A stretch of 29,217 nt of DNA. Origin: a virus. Position numbers and translations under genes: made by a program. Each line of letters begins with the position of its first letter. Position 1 is the first letter of the stretch. This document shows, one piece after another, positions 1-7,329 of this stretch. The notes beneath the pieces are model-generated. The model saw only the letters and a list, made by a program, of their open reading frames with translations, was not told the DNA's origin and made no database searches. The stretch is taken from IMG/VR virus record IMGVR_UViG_3300007511_001876, positions 1-29,217 of that record. One strand, 5' to 3'.

Positions 1-25
1 AATGCCGCCGACCCAACATTTGATA

Positions 26-1027
26 TTAGGTATCACCTAATTCTTTCATAAACTCTTCCACACTCATAATCTCTTCATCCTCTTCAGGAACTTTCGGAGG
101 ATCGGGATTAAAGGGTGGCTCCTCTACTTTAGGAGTTTCGGCTTTTGGGGTTTCGGCTTTTGGGGTTTCAACAGTAGTCGCTGTTTCTACTGCTGCGGCT
201 GCTGTTTCAACGGCAGCACTACGAACACCACCACTACCATCGTGACCGTATTCTCTCGGATCAAACTCACTGTCATCACCTGCCACTATTCCCAAGTGCT
301 TCTTCAATTCCAGCCTTAATTCTTCAGGCTCTTTGAGGTTTCTCAACTCTGCGAGAACGTGAGCATTCGCCAGAAGTGTTTCAACTTCATCTGGTTCAGC
401 CAAAGGAGAAGGATCATCGAAATAAGATTCATCATAATTCGGGAACTTCTGACTTCCAGATTTGACAAGTTTCTTAACCACGATAAAATCGCGGCCTTCC
501 TTGCCGGTAGTATCAAAGATATTACCCAAGGCTTTAATGGCGGCAATGTTTTTGTCACCAACACAAGCCTTCAAAACTTTCTGCTGCACTTTCTTGCCAC
601 ATGAGTAGATTTTAACACCAACTTGGCTGGGGTCGCCTCTAACAACAGCATTGTAATAGAATCTCTCTACCGGCTTAATGTCTCTTGCCAATGCAATGTA
701 TTCATCAGCTTTTTGACCCGTGGTTTGATTAGCTTCATTCCACAGCCAGTTGTAATAATCACAAATAGGACAAACACCAACTTTGCCTTGCCAACGTCCA
801 TTGGTGAGTTCTTTACGGCAATGGAAGCTCTTTCCATTAACTCTGTGAACGCGGGTGGCTTGCCAGGGCAGACTCAGGCCGTGAGTCGGCGGTAGAAATC
901 TAAGAGTGACACTGCCCTCTTCTTTTGGCATCTGCACGAATTTAGCGAGAAATTCATTTTGTTGTGCATTGTTGTTGTCAGTTAAAATACGATCTGCTTC
1001 TTGTTTTAGTTCATTTAAAAAGTCCAC
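26..1027 (-). CDS. 32: gp32-type single-stranded DNA-binding protein
   Basis: This 333-residue protein matches the T4 gp32 family, which coats single-stranded DNA during replication, recombination and repair and recruits partners through an acidic tail. Seen here: a zinc-binding knuckle (H69, C70, then C86-P-I-C89), aromatic and basic residues through the core expected of the OB-fold, a low-complexity Ala/Thr/Pro/Lys linker at about 270-310, and a strongly acidic C-terminus (EEDEEIMSVEEF) like the gp32 partner-binding tail. The start is GTG at 1027, with AGAGGAA a few bases upstream. The linker contains a pentapeptide repeat (E-T-P-K-A) made by a 15-base tandem repeat. It is the last gene of a minus-strand series and is preceded by a 104-base leader with a hairpin. 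The family assignment is firm; details of autoregulation are inference. Confidence 0.9.
   Translation of the reverse strand: MDFLNELKQEADRILTDNNNAQQNEFLAKFVQMPKEEGSVTLRFLPPTHGLSLPWQATRVHRVNGKSFHCRKELTNGRWQGKVGVCPICDYYNWLWNEANQTTGQKADEYIALARDIKPVERFYYNAVVRGDPSQVGVKIYSCGKKVQQKVLKACVGDKNIAAIKALGNIFDTTGKEGRDFIVVKKLVKSGSQKFPNYDESYFDDPSPLAEPDEVETLLANAHVLAELRNLKEPEELRLELKKHLGIVAGDDSEFDPREYGHDGSGGVRSAAVETAAAAVETATTVETPKAETPKAETPKVEEPPFNPDPPKVPEEDEEIMSVEEFMKELGDT
135..170. repeat. 15-base tandem repeat in the gp32 linker
   Basis: The unit gtttcggcttttggg occurs twice in tandem (135-149 and 150-164) and begins a third time. On the minus strand it encodes a Thr-Pro-Lys-Ala-Glu repeat in the flexible linker between the gp32 core and its acidic tail. 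The repeat is likely to vary in copy number between relatives by slippage. Confidence 0.85.
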
Positions 1028-1090
1028 AATAGTTCCTCTTTCAGTAAAAAAAAGTAAATTGGTTTAAGGTTGTTACAGTTTAATGTAGTC

Positions 1091-1109
1091 AGTATTGAAA
1101 GTCAATACT
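1091..1109 (-). promoter_or_regulatory. Leader hairpin and possible promoter upstream of gp32
   Basis: An 8-bp perfect inverted repeat (agtattga / tcaatact, 3-base loop) lies 63 bases before the gp32 start. Between it and the ribosome site is an A/T-rich stretch with no obvious structure. T4 gp32 represses its own translation by binding such an unstructured leader from an upstream pseudoknot, so this could be a counterpart. The same bases also hold a possible promoter on the minus strand: TTGACT, a 17-base spacer, then TAAACT. There is no T-run, so it does not look like a terminator. Confidence 0.4.
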
Positions 1110-1131
1110 TGTCTTATATTATTTAGTAAAA

Positions 1132-1632
1132 TCAGTCACTTTTTTGCTTCAAAACAGCGTCTAATTCTTCTTCTTTTTCTTCTTTTTTCACCACTTCCAG
1201 ACGCCGATCTAATTTGTTTTCAGCGTCCTTAATTCTCTTCTCATAAGCATCTCTAGCATCATTTGAAGCCTGCTCATTTAAGAAGTTCATCTTCTCTTCT
1301 ATAGAATTAAACCCTTCCGCCTCTAAAGCCTCATTGGCGGCTTCTCGCTGCATCACGGATTCCTTATAATCTTCTTCCAACGCCTCCAAGATTTTCATAT
1401 TATGCTCAATCTGAGCCACAATCTCTTCTTGGGTTTGGGGGGCAGGCTCTAGTTTCTCAGGATCTTTGCGAAAAGGAACCAGCTTAGGTTCCGTATCCTT
1501 TTCTAACTTGTCCCTATACTTATCTGCCTTGGCTTCTTTTCTAATTTTAACCCTACGGGCTGAAAGCTCTTTTTCAGTCTCTTTTCTTCTCTTCTTTTTC
1601 TTTGCAAACTTCTTTTGACTAGGTTTGCTCAT
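1132..1632 (-). CDS. Unknown charged coiled-coil protein
   Basis: I do not recognise this 166-residue protein. Its first 60 residues are very rich in Lys, Arg and Glu (for example KKFAKKKKRRKETEKE). The middle and end (about 65-160) are Glu/Lys/Ala-rich with heptad-like spacing, suggesting long helices or a coiled coil. There are no cysteines and no hydrophobic segment. The ATG at 1632 overlaps the TGA of the gene upstream by four bases (ATGA) and has AAGGAG before it, so the two are probably translationally coupled. Lying between an unknown gene and gp32, it may act in replication or be a DNA-associated structural protein, but nothing in the sequence decides this. Confidence 0.65.
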   Translation of the reverse strand: MSKPSQKKFAKKKKRRKETEKELSARRVKIRKEAKADKYRDKLEKDTEPKLVPFRKDPEKLEPAPQTQEEIVAQIEHNMKILEALEEDYKESVMQREAANEALEAEGFNSIEEKMNFLNEQASNDARDAYEKRIKDAENKLDRRLEVVKKEEKEEELDAVLKQKSD

Positions 1633-2498
1633 ATCATTCTCCTTCTTCCGGCTCTAATGTCTTGATTATCTTCACCAACTACGCCATCCCACGCAAGTCC
1701 ATCGCCATGTGCGGCTGATTGGTGAGGTCTACTTTGGAAATTACCCCCAATTAAACCTCCTCCTGCTGGACGAAAACATGGTTCAGGGACAACCGCTTTT
1801 CTACCATTATCATCAATTGTAATATACAAAATAGGCAATGGCCCTTGTGTGCTTTCTCTCGGATCTCTTCGTTCTTCAAAAATAGGGTATTTCTTACCAG
1901 GAGTTAATTTACCCTTAACCATGCCAGCTTGCAACATATCTGGCTCAGGATCAAAAACTTCCGCTTTTATAGGAACCTTCCCTTGTAAATCAGCAGGAAC
2001 CGGAATTCCTTCTGCCGGTTCTGGCATCTGCGGCTGTTGTGGTTGCTGTGGTTGCTGTGGATTGACAGATATAGGAGCGCCTACACCAGCAGAAGCAGCC
2101 GCAGTTCGTGGATCGGCAGCATGTAATTGTTCATGTATTTGCTGTGGAGTTAATGCCGCTTGCGGCATTTGAGGCACTTGCACTTGTTGTGGAACTTGTG
2201 CCGACGACTCTAAAGCTCCAGCAATAGAATCCAAAGTGAATTTCTTATTCTTTAAAACTATCCCGTCCGTAGATTCTTTAAAAGCAATTTCTTGCTTCTT
2301 CAACTCGGTAATTTTAACATCAACTACCCAAATATCTCTACGGGCCATCTGCATTAAAATAGCTGCCGCTAGTTTCTCTAATGGCACATCATCAAACGGA
2401 TCACCAATCTTCTTGACAATTTCCTCCGTGCTCTCACGGTCGTAGCCACCACCATCTTCTTTCTTATTGTGATACAAATATTTTACTTCGTAACCCAT
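1629..2498 (-). CDS. Unknown phage protein with Gln/Pro-rich linker
   Basis: This 289-residue protein is not recognised. An open frame extends upstream to 2606, but that part overlaps the preceding gene. The ATG at 2498 has a GAGG site and follows that gene's stop directly, so it was chosen. The N-terminal 100 residues look like a small folded domain (starts MGYEVKYLYHNKKEDGGG; includes a stretch with W and V residues about 70-80). A Gln/Pro/Ala-rich linker with a repeated QQP unit follows (about 110-165), then a C-terminal part rich in Pro, Gly and charged residues. Its stop overlaps the next gene by four bases. Such modular, linker-containing proteins occur among phage virion and scaffold-associated proteins, but no function can be assigned. 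Confidence 0.65.
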   Translation of the reverse strand: MGYEVKYLYHNKKEDGGGYDRESTEEIVKKIGDPFDDVPLEKLAAAILMQMARRDIWVVDVKITELKKQEIAFKESTDGIVLKNKKFTLDSIAGALESSAQVPQQVQVPQMPQAALTPQQIHEQLHAADPRTAAASAGVGAPISVNPQQPQQPQQPQMPEPAEGIPVPADLQGKVPIKAEVFDPEPDMLQAGMVKGKLTPGKKYPIFEERRDPRESTQGPLPILYITIDDNGRKAVVPEPCFRPAGGGLIGGNFQSRPHQSAAHGDGLAWDGVVGEDNQDIRAGRRRMI

Positions 2499-2508
2499 GT
2501 TATAATCC

Positions 2509-3129
2509 TCATTTCTGAATAATCCCAATACCGTATCTAGTCGAAAAATACTCACCTTCCCTGTTTTTGGCTTGGCAAAAATCAGAAAACGCTTTCTTAA
2601 CCCCAATGGACGATAAATTATCTGATACGATCATGCCGTCATCAGAAATGCTGTTCCAAGCTAAATCTAAAATAGCTCTATGGTAATCATAATCTCGATT
2701 ATCACTTATTATAACAAGATCCCAGTCTCTTGCAATAAACTTATTCTCAAGATCGTCATCATAAATTGTGCCCAAATAAAAATCGACATCACCCTTATAT
2801 GCAGATTTTAAGTTGTGCTTAGCTAAACGAGAAGAATAGTAATCCTCGGACTTCTCCTGAAAAGCCAGGAAGTGCTCCGTGGACCTGCAACCACGGAAAA
2901 AAGAACCGCTTATCAAGCCTAAGCGAAACCCAAACTCAGCAACCCTCTTAGGGGTAACAAGAGAACCTAAATAATAGTAAAAGGGCACATATAAAGGATC
3001 GGTATAAGCAGCCGCTTTCCTAGAGGACTCCTCAATAACCCTAAATTTATCCAAAAGAATTCTGGCAGGTATAAGTTGTTTACGCAACTTATCCACCAAA
3101 GGTCGCTTTATGTCTTGAATCTTTTCCAC
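2509..3129 (-). CDS. SAM-dependent methyltransferase-like protein
   Basis: This 206-residue protein looks like a small class I methyltransferase of the Methyltransf_24 kind. After an N-terminal helical part, VAEFGFRLG (about 64-72) sits where the SAM-binding glycine motif I belongs, although the usual GxGxG is relaxed. FLAFQEKS fits the strand with an acidic residue for the ribose, and DWDLVIISDNRDYDYHRAIL followed by DDGMIVSDNL resembles motifs IV and V of that fold. The start is a GTG at 3129 with only a weak upstream TAGG, so the start is less sure. It lies 24 bases beyond an intrinsic terminator, which would lower its expression from the operon upstream. Substrate unknown; given the sulfotransferase and glycosyltransferase genes nearby, a sugar is possible. 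Confidence 0.55.
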   Translation of the reverse strand: MEKIQDIKRPLVDKLRKQLIPARILLDKFRVIEESSRKAAAYTDPLYVPFYYYLGSLVTPKRVAEFGFRLGLISGSFFRGCRSTEHFLAFQEKSEDYYSSRLAKHNLKSAYKGDVDFYLGTIYDDDLENKFIARDWDLVIISDNRDYDYHRAILDLAWNSISDDGMIVSDNLSSIGVKKAFSDFCQAKNREGEYFSTRYGIGIIQK

Positions 3130-3152
3130 GACCTAAAAGAGAAAGACCAATT

Positions 3153-3188
3153 AAAAAAAGCGAATCAAAGCAACACACTATGATTCGC
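3153..3188 (-). terminator. Intrinsic terminator after the sulfotransferase-TPR-glycosyltransferase gene
   Basis: Read on the minus strand, a perfect 8-bp stem (gcgaatca / tgattcgc, 13-base loop, 3160-3188) is followed at once by seven T (3159-3153). This is a classic rho-independent terminator. It separates the large gene upstream from the methyltransferase-like gene downstream. Confidence 0.8.
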
Positions 3189-3359
3189 CTAGTTCAGTAT
3201 TCGAGGTTGTTTGCCTCTGTGACAGCTTTGACTTTGCCTAAAAGCATCAAGCCCCCATGTCGCTGTATTTTAAACGATCACCCCATTGGCATGGATAAGG
3301 TGAACGTAGCAGAAGATTGTGGGATCTTCTACCGAACCACTTCTATATATCCATCAAAT
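3189..3359 (-). other. Non-coding 3' region with a long hairpin
   Basis: About 170 bases between the stop of the large minus-strand gene and the terminator contain no convincing gene. A 61-codon plus-strand frame (3180-3365) lacks a ribosome site and any recognisable features. On the minus strand, agaagat / atcttct (3311-3330) forms a perfect 7-bp stem with a 6-base loop, extendable by three more pairs including wobbles. This could be a 3'-derived small RNA ending at the terminator, but that is only a suggestion. Confidence 0.3.
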
Positions 3360-5633
3360 TCATAAATTTTCTATAACGCGATCAATAACATCACTCCAAC
3401 TCTCATCCTTGCCCTGCCTGAATAACGTCACATTCTCATACCAAGGTTGATTTACTCCCCACCCCCATCTCCAGTCGCACTTATAAGGAATCAAAGCAAA
3501 AACCCGTTTGCCCATTGCACCAGCAAGATGCAAAACCGCAGTATCAACAGTGATTATTACATCCAAAGCAGAAATTAAAGAGGCGGTGTCTGCAAACCCC
3601 TCCTCAATCAGGTCCATCATATCATTCATCTTCATCACTTTCACATCAGCGTGATCGTTGTGCTTTTTCTGAAGACTCCACAACTGATCGTCCTTTGCCG
3701 CTACAACCGTGCTTAATTTGTAAAACTGAGATAAAGGTATAGACCTTTTTGCATTTTCTGGATGCAACTTACTGCCCTGCCAACACAATCCTATTTGCTT
3801 GCCTTTACATTCCTTTAAAACCCAAGGGTGTTTTTTACTAACGATGTATGGCTTGTTGGAAATGTCGAAATGCTGCAAAAGGTGAGGTATACTTAAAATC
3901 GGCAAATGATAATCATAAGCCATACCTTCATGTACGCCCTTCATAACAACCTCATCCACAGCCTCACACCAAGACATCAAAGTAACCAACTCTGGATCGC
4001 AGCATACGCAAATTTCAGCCCCCAACTCCTTGAGTTTAGGCAAATATCTAGCATACTGAATTGTGTCTCCAACCCCCTGCTCTCCATAAACCACAACCTT
4101 TTTGCCATCTAAACTGGCTTTTCCATCCCACAGCTTGTCAGAATCAAAAGATTCTAAATACCGCCTCATTTGTTCATAATTATAGAGGCGATGCTCCAAA
4201 TGCTCATACCCTTCCTTCCACTGACCTTGAAGTAAAAAGGCGTAAGCTAAATTAACATGGGCACCATGCAGATTGGGGTTAAGAGCGATTGCTGTTTCTA
4301 AATATTCTTGCGCACCTTGAAGATCCCTTTTTTCAGTCAAACAAGATGCTAAATTGACCATTACATGTGGGTCGGGCATCTTATTTAATGCTTGCCTAAA
4401 AAGAGCTTCTGCACGGTCTATGTTCCCAATTCCCTTGTAATACTGTAAACCTAAGTTGTTTATAAAGCTAGGGTTATCAGAATCAATCTCCACCGCCGCA
4501 TGAGCGTGTTTCAAAGCTCGATCATGCTCACCATTTTGTTGATAACAAAGAGCTAAATTACTATGACAAGCTGCATCGTCCTCAATTTCAAGACCTTTTT
4601 TGAAGGATTCAATAGCTTCATTTGTTTTGCCTAAATTACCTTGAACTATTCCCAAAACACAATAAAGATCCACAGGGACAGGCACATTTACCTTCAGGGC
4701 TTGCAACAAAATAAGCTCAGCCTCTTCGTTTTTACCCTGTTTCATCATCTCTGAAGCTGTCCGCACAGCCTTGTGAATCAACGCATCAGTTGCAATGCTA
4801 GATGCATCTTTTTTTGGGATTTCTTCATCATCAACAGGTTTTAATTCGACAGTTCGCCCAAATATCTCCCTACACAAATCATGGACTTCTTCATCAAAAT
4901 AACTTCTGAATTCTGCGTCTTTCTCAAACAACTTCCACCTGCTGTCTAGGTGCATTTTAGAAGGGATAGTGTTCTCAAAACTGCTTCCACGACTGAATTT
5001 CCACCCATCCCTAGAGCCAAAACCCTCATCTGTGAAGTCCCAACCAGCCTTTTCAGAAACCTCTTTGCGATATTCCTCCTCAGCAAACCACTTGTTGAAA
5101 TTCACCTTCACAACATTGCATTTATCCGACCTCAAATAATCGGTTTCCCCCAGGAATTCCCTGGCATATTGCTTCCAAAAATAAATACCGGCTTCTGGGT
5201 CATTACATCTCAAATGAGCTAAATCTTCCGGGTTTTCCGGCTTTTCCCCTATACCTCTTACGATTGCTAACCTACTGGCAATCATATTAAAAGGGTCTCT
5301 AAGCAACAAAACTCTAGGCATAGACCTACGAAGATGCCGCTCAACATACTGTAAATTATGATCCTCAAATATCACTAATCTCCATATTGGATTGGCAATC
5401 ACATCATCGGTGGGGGAATTATCTCCTGCGCTATCGTGATGGCCCACGACAAAATCTATATGATCTCGGAGAACATTCATTGTGCCATCAGGCAAAAGCT
5501 GAACATTATTGTAAATTGCCCTATCAAAAACAAAGTGACTGAGCATCCAATCAGCCACCCCATGTATCCCGCTTCTGCGAATACCAAACAATTGAATGTC
5601 TGACCGCCTCATATTAAAATTAATTCGTTCCAT
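3360..5633 (-). CDS. Sulfotransferase-like / TPR / glycosyltransferase fusion protein
   Basis: This 757-residue protein appears to join three modules. Residues 1-260 resemble a sulfotransferase: GIRRSGIHG (17-25) fits the 5'-phosphosulfate loop, and LLLRDPFNMIASR (109-121) fits the 3'-phosphate-binding strand and helix. Residues about 285-490 are tetratricopeptide repeats, with typical segments such as NEAIESFKKGLEIE. Residues about 510-757 resemble the glycosyltransferase domain found after TPRs in many bacterial proteins (GEQGVGDTIQYARY at 517-530; a late ITVDTAVLHLAGAMG segment typical of GT-B/heptosyltransferase-like folds). The ATG at 5633 has GGAAG upstream. The N-terminal module is clearly related to the product of the minus gene 28204-28884, sharing the GIxRSGxH loop, a GSSF/GSTF segment and the C-terminal W-(K/E)-L region. 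A role in making a sulfated glycan, or in modifying phage or host surface, is inferred. The protein could instead use the TPRs to bind a protein acceptor. Confidence 0.75.
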   Translation of the reverse strand: MERINFNMRRSDIQLFGIRRSGIHGVADWMLSHFVFDRAIYNNVQLLPDGTMNVLRDHIDFVVGHHDSAGDNSPTDDVIANPIWRLVIFEDHNLQYVERHLRRSMPRVLLLRDPFNMIASRLAIVRGIGEKPENPEDLAHLRCNDPEAGIYFWKQYAREFLGETDYLRSDKCNVVKVNFNKWFAEEEYRKEVSEKAGWDFTDEGFGSRDGWKFSRGSSFENTIPSKMHLDSRWKLFEKDAEFRSYFDEEVHDLCREIFGRTVELKPVDDEEIPKKDASSIATDALIHKAVRTASEMMKQGKNEEAELILLQALKVNVPVPVDLYCVLGIVQGNLGKTNEAIESFKKGLEIEDDAACHSNLALCYQQNGEHDRALKHAHAAVEIDSDNPSFINNLGLQYYKGIGNIDRAEALFRQALNKMPDPHVMVNLASCLTEKRDLQGAQEYLETAIALNPNLHGAHVNLAYAFLLQGQWKEGYEHLEHRLYNYEQMRRYLESFDSDKLWDGKASLDGKKVVVYGEQGVGDTIQYARYLPKLKELGAEICVCCDPELVTLMSWCEAVDEVVMKGVHEGMAYDYHLPILSIPHLLQHFDISNKPYIVSKKHPWVLKECKGKQIGLCWQGSKLHPENAKRSIPLSQFYKLSTVVAAKDDQLWSLQKKHNDHADVKVMKMNDMMDLIEEGFADTASLISALDVIITVDTAVLHLAGAMGKRVFALIPYKCDWRWGWGVNQPWYENVTLFRQGKDESWSDVIDRVIENL

Positions 5634-5662
5634 ATCGGTCTTCCAGAAAATTTCCTGTGATG

Positions 5663-5670
5663 TATAAATA
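5663..5670 (+). promoter_or_regulatory. T4-type late promoter TATAAATA
   Basis: The octamer TATAAATA matches the T4 late promoter consensus exactly. It stands 35 bases before the ATG of the gene at 5705, with a normal leader and a ribosome site in between. No other exact copy was found in the window on either strand. Confidence 0.65.
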
Positions 5671-5693
5671 ATAGTAAGATTTGCAAATCAATC

Positions 5694-5699
5694 AAGGAG
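5694..5699 (+). promoter_or_regulatory. Ribosome binding site AAGGAG
   Basis: AAGGAG lies five bases before the ATG at 5705. It rules out a longer reading from a TTG at 5681. Confidence 0.8.
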
Positions 5700-5704
5700 T
5701 AAAA

Positions 5705-6109
5705 ATGGCTAACACAAGATATTCCGCCGATTTAAGGTTGAACACAACGGAAAAGGTTGGACCTAAAACTAACAGTAGGGATGTTGGCATCCTGCATCCT
5801 GACATGCATCAGGATAGTGCAGACAGGGGCAGACTCCATAAGAGTTATCGCCCAGCACATCGTTCTACATGGCTTCCAGGTAAATTGGGCGCTACTAATG
5901 TTAATTTAAAGAATCTAACTGACGAAAATGGCGATGCCAGAGATGGTATGGACACTCAAGGCAACATAGATAGAAACAAGAAAATCCATGTTGATAAAGT
6001 GGCCGAAAGTGCAGAAGCAGTTTATATGAACGAGCAATACGCACACGAAACCGATGGCACTACCCACATCCAACAGGATGAAGACAAAAAGCTATACAAA
6101 GAAGACTAG
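5705..6109 (+). CDS. Unknown late phage protein
   Basis: This 134-residue protein is not recognised. It is very hydrophilic, with many Asp, Asn, Lys, His and Gln residues, no hydrophobic segment and no cysteine, so it may be largely extended or disordered. It has a consensus late promoter and a strong ribosome site, and is followed by a bidirectional terminator, so it is a single-gene transcription unit expressed late. That fits a virion or head-assembly component rather than a replication protein. It stands alone on the plus strand among minus-strand genes. It does not carry the FKEWL-like motif seen in other likely late genes. Confidence 0.7.
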   Translation: MANTRYSADLRLNTTEKVGPKTNSRDVGILHPDMHQDSADRGRLHKSYRPAHRSTWLPGKLGATNVNLKNLTDENGDARDGMDTQGNIDRNKKIHVDKVAESAEAVYMNEQYAHETDGTTHIQQDEDKKLYKED

Positions 6110-6117
6110 GCAAGAAT

Positions 6118-6180
6118 AGGGCGAAAAAAATTAAAGGCCGCAGATTTCTAGAAGTCTGCGCCTCGTTTCTTTTTCGCCCT
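6118..6180. terminator. Bidirectional intrinsic terminator between convergent genes
   Basis: An inner stem (ggccgcaga 6136-6144 with tctgcgcc 6155-6162, one bulge) is enclosed by an outer 11-bp stem (agggcgaaaaa 6118-6128 with tttttcgccct 6170-6180). On the plus strand the inner hairpin is followed by TCGTTTCTTTTT, and on the minus strand by TTTAATTTTTTT. It can therefore stop transcription of both the 5705 gene and the minus operon. The last codons and stop of the minus gene lie within the hairpin. Confidence 0.8.
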
Positions 6181-6490
6181 TTCTTGGTTTATACCCACTT
6201 CCTCTTGACGGCCACTCATCGCACGCATCAATAATTTGAGAGGCCAAATCTGATGTTAGATACACCAGAGATGCGGCTTTATCAAATCTCTCTAAGCTAA
6301 CCACGCTTCCGGTTACTTCTTTGACATAAGCGGTGAGGGGATCATATGCATTTGTATCTTTTTCGTCTTTGGCAATTCCCCGAATCTCGTTCATGGTAAC
6401 ACCACCACGTTCTTTGGAATCTAAATACCAGTCATACCTTGAAGAGATCGACTCAAAATCAGACAGAAATCTGTTGATGTTCCTGATCAT
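6131..6490 (-). CDS. Unknown small phage protein
   Basis: This 119-residue protein is not recognised. It is mostly helical in character and mixed in charge, with a basic C-terminal part (YKPRKGEKETRRRLLEICGL). There is no membrane segment. The ATG at 6490 lies just behind the stop of the DNA glycosylase gene, whose last codons (GGA-TAA) also supply the weak ribosome site, so the two are probably co-translated. It is the last gene of the replication and repair operon, and its 3' end forms part of the bidirectional terminator. A supporting role in DNA repair is possible only from context. Confidence 0.6.
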   Translation of the reverse strand: MIRNINRFLSDFESISSRYDWYLDSKERGGVTMNEIRGIAKDEKDTNAYDPLTAYVKEVTGSVVSLERFDKAASLVYLTSDLASQIIDACDEWPSRGSGYKPRKGEKETRRRLLEICGL

Positions 6491-6495
6491 TGTAA

Positions 6496-7128
6496 TTATC
6501 CGGTGGAACCTTTAGGTTTCACGCTATATTCATTCCATATCTCAAGATCAAATTCAGCAATACTTTTTTTTGCTTCCTTAGCTAAACGAATAAACTCCCT
6601 CTCAATTTCTTTATATTTTTTACCAGTTGGTGTAGATTGAGGAGCATCTACCCCCTTGGCTCTCATAAACTTCAATATATGAGTATCGAGACAAGCATAC
6701 TGCTGATTGGGTCTACTGTGAATTAAAAAAGCTCTTGCCGTTTTAGGCCCTATACCGTGAATAGATTCTAAATTATCTACACTGCAAACACATAAATCCA
6801 AGCCGCTATAAGCCAATTCTAAGAAAGATTTAGATTTACTCTTAGAACAGCCAATCCCACAAATTTTCATACCAGCAGTGATCCATTTGCCGCCCGATCC
6901 TGGTCGGCCCTTATGTAGCTCATTCTTTTTTTTAATTGCCAGAAAGGGGCTTCTGGGACAATTGATTCGATTGGTCTTATACCACTCTCGAACCAACGAC
7001 ATGAATTTATCTAAACACTTGGCAGCAGTGCGACCATTCTTGCCTGCTGCACATACCCAAAAGAGAAGCCGTTCTTCAAGCTGATATTTATTCAATTTGA
7101 AGTCAGTGATATTTGAAGGATCAACCAT
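6496..7128 (-). CDS. HhH-GPD DNA glycosylase / AP lyase (endonuclease III-like)
   Basis: This 210-residue protein has the core of the helix-hairpin-helix GPD superfamily, which excises damaged bases and may cut the resulting abasic site. Residues 122-133 (SIHGIGPKTARA) are the hairpin, with K129 at the position of the endonuclease III catalytic lysine. C-L-D148-T-H places the essential aspartate at the expected distance. Having both suggests a bifunctional glycosylase/lyase. The C-terminal four-cysteine iron-sulfur cluster of endonuclease III is absent; cysteines at 90, 94, 113 and 115 lie before the hairpin instead. The protein is similar in length to endonuclease III (211 residues). The ATG at 7128 follows AAGGG. 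It lies in the minus-strand replication operon, consistent with repair of phage DNA. The damaged base recognised cannot be read from the sequence. Confidence 0.75.
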   Translation of the reverse strand: MVDPSNITDFKLNKYQLEERLLFWVCAAGKNGRTAAKCLDKFMSLVREWYKTNRINCPRSPFLAIKKKNELHKGRPGSGGKWITAGMKICGIGCSKSKSKSFLELAYSGLDLCVCSVDNLESIHGIGPKTARAFLIHSRPNQQYACLDTHILKFMRAKGVDAPQSTPTGKKYKEIEREFIRLAKEAKKSIAEFDLEIWNEYSVKPKGSTG

Positions 7129-7171
7129 GACATGCCCTTATTTAATTGCGATGAAATCATTATCAATAATT

Positions 7172-7297
7172 TCATGGGCCATGTTGACCTCGACTAAAAC
7201 TAATAGTCCCACTGTCAACCCTATTCATGCGGCCTACGATTTTCAAAACCAAATTCGCTAGAAACTTTCCTACCCTTCTTTTTTCTAGTCTACCCAT
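7172..7297 (-). CDS. 41-residue basic small protein
   Basis: A short gene in the gap between the UvsY-like gene and the glycosylase gene. It begins ATG at 7297 with a very strong ribosome site (AGGAGGAA, six bases or less upstream) and ends TGA at 7172. The product starts MGRLEKRRVGKFLANLVLKI and is basic, with one amphipathic or short hydrophobic helix around residues 11-21. No family is recognised. The strong ribosome site and its place inside an otherwise continuous operon are the main support. It could be a small regulator or a membrane-associating peptide. Confidence 0.6.
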   Translation of the reverse strand: MGRLEKRRVGKFLANLVLKIVGRMNRVDSGTISFSRGQHGP

Positions 7298-7329
7298 GAC
7301 TTCCTCCTAAAAGTTCATTCATTGTTCTG

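Noticed and set aside
2499-2606. Longer N-terminus for the 1629-2498 gene
   Set aside because: That part lies in the coding region of the preceding gene, and the ATG at 2498 has its own ribosome site.
3180-3365. A 61-codon plus-strand open frame between two minus genes
   Set aside because: It has no ribosome site, spans a terminator stem and the stop of the gene opposite, and the product has no feature of a real protein.
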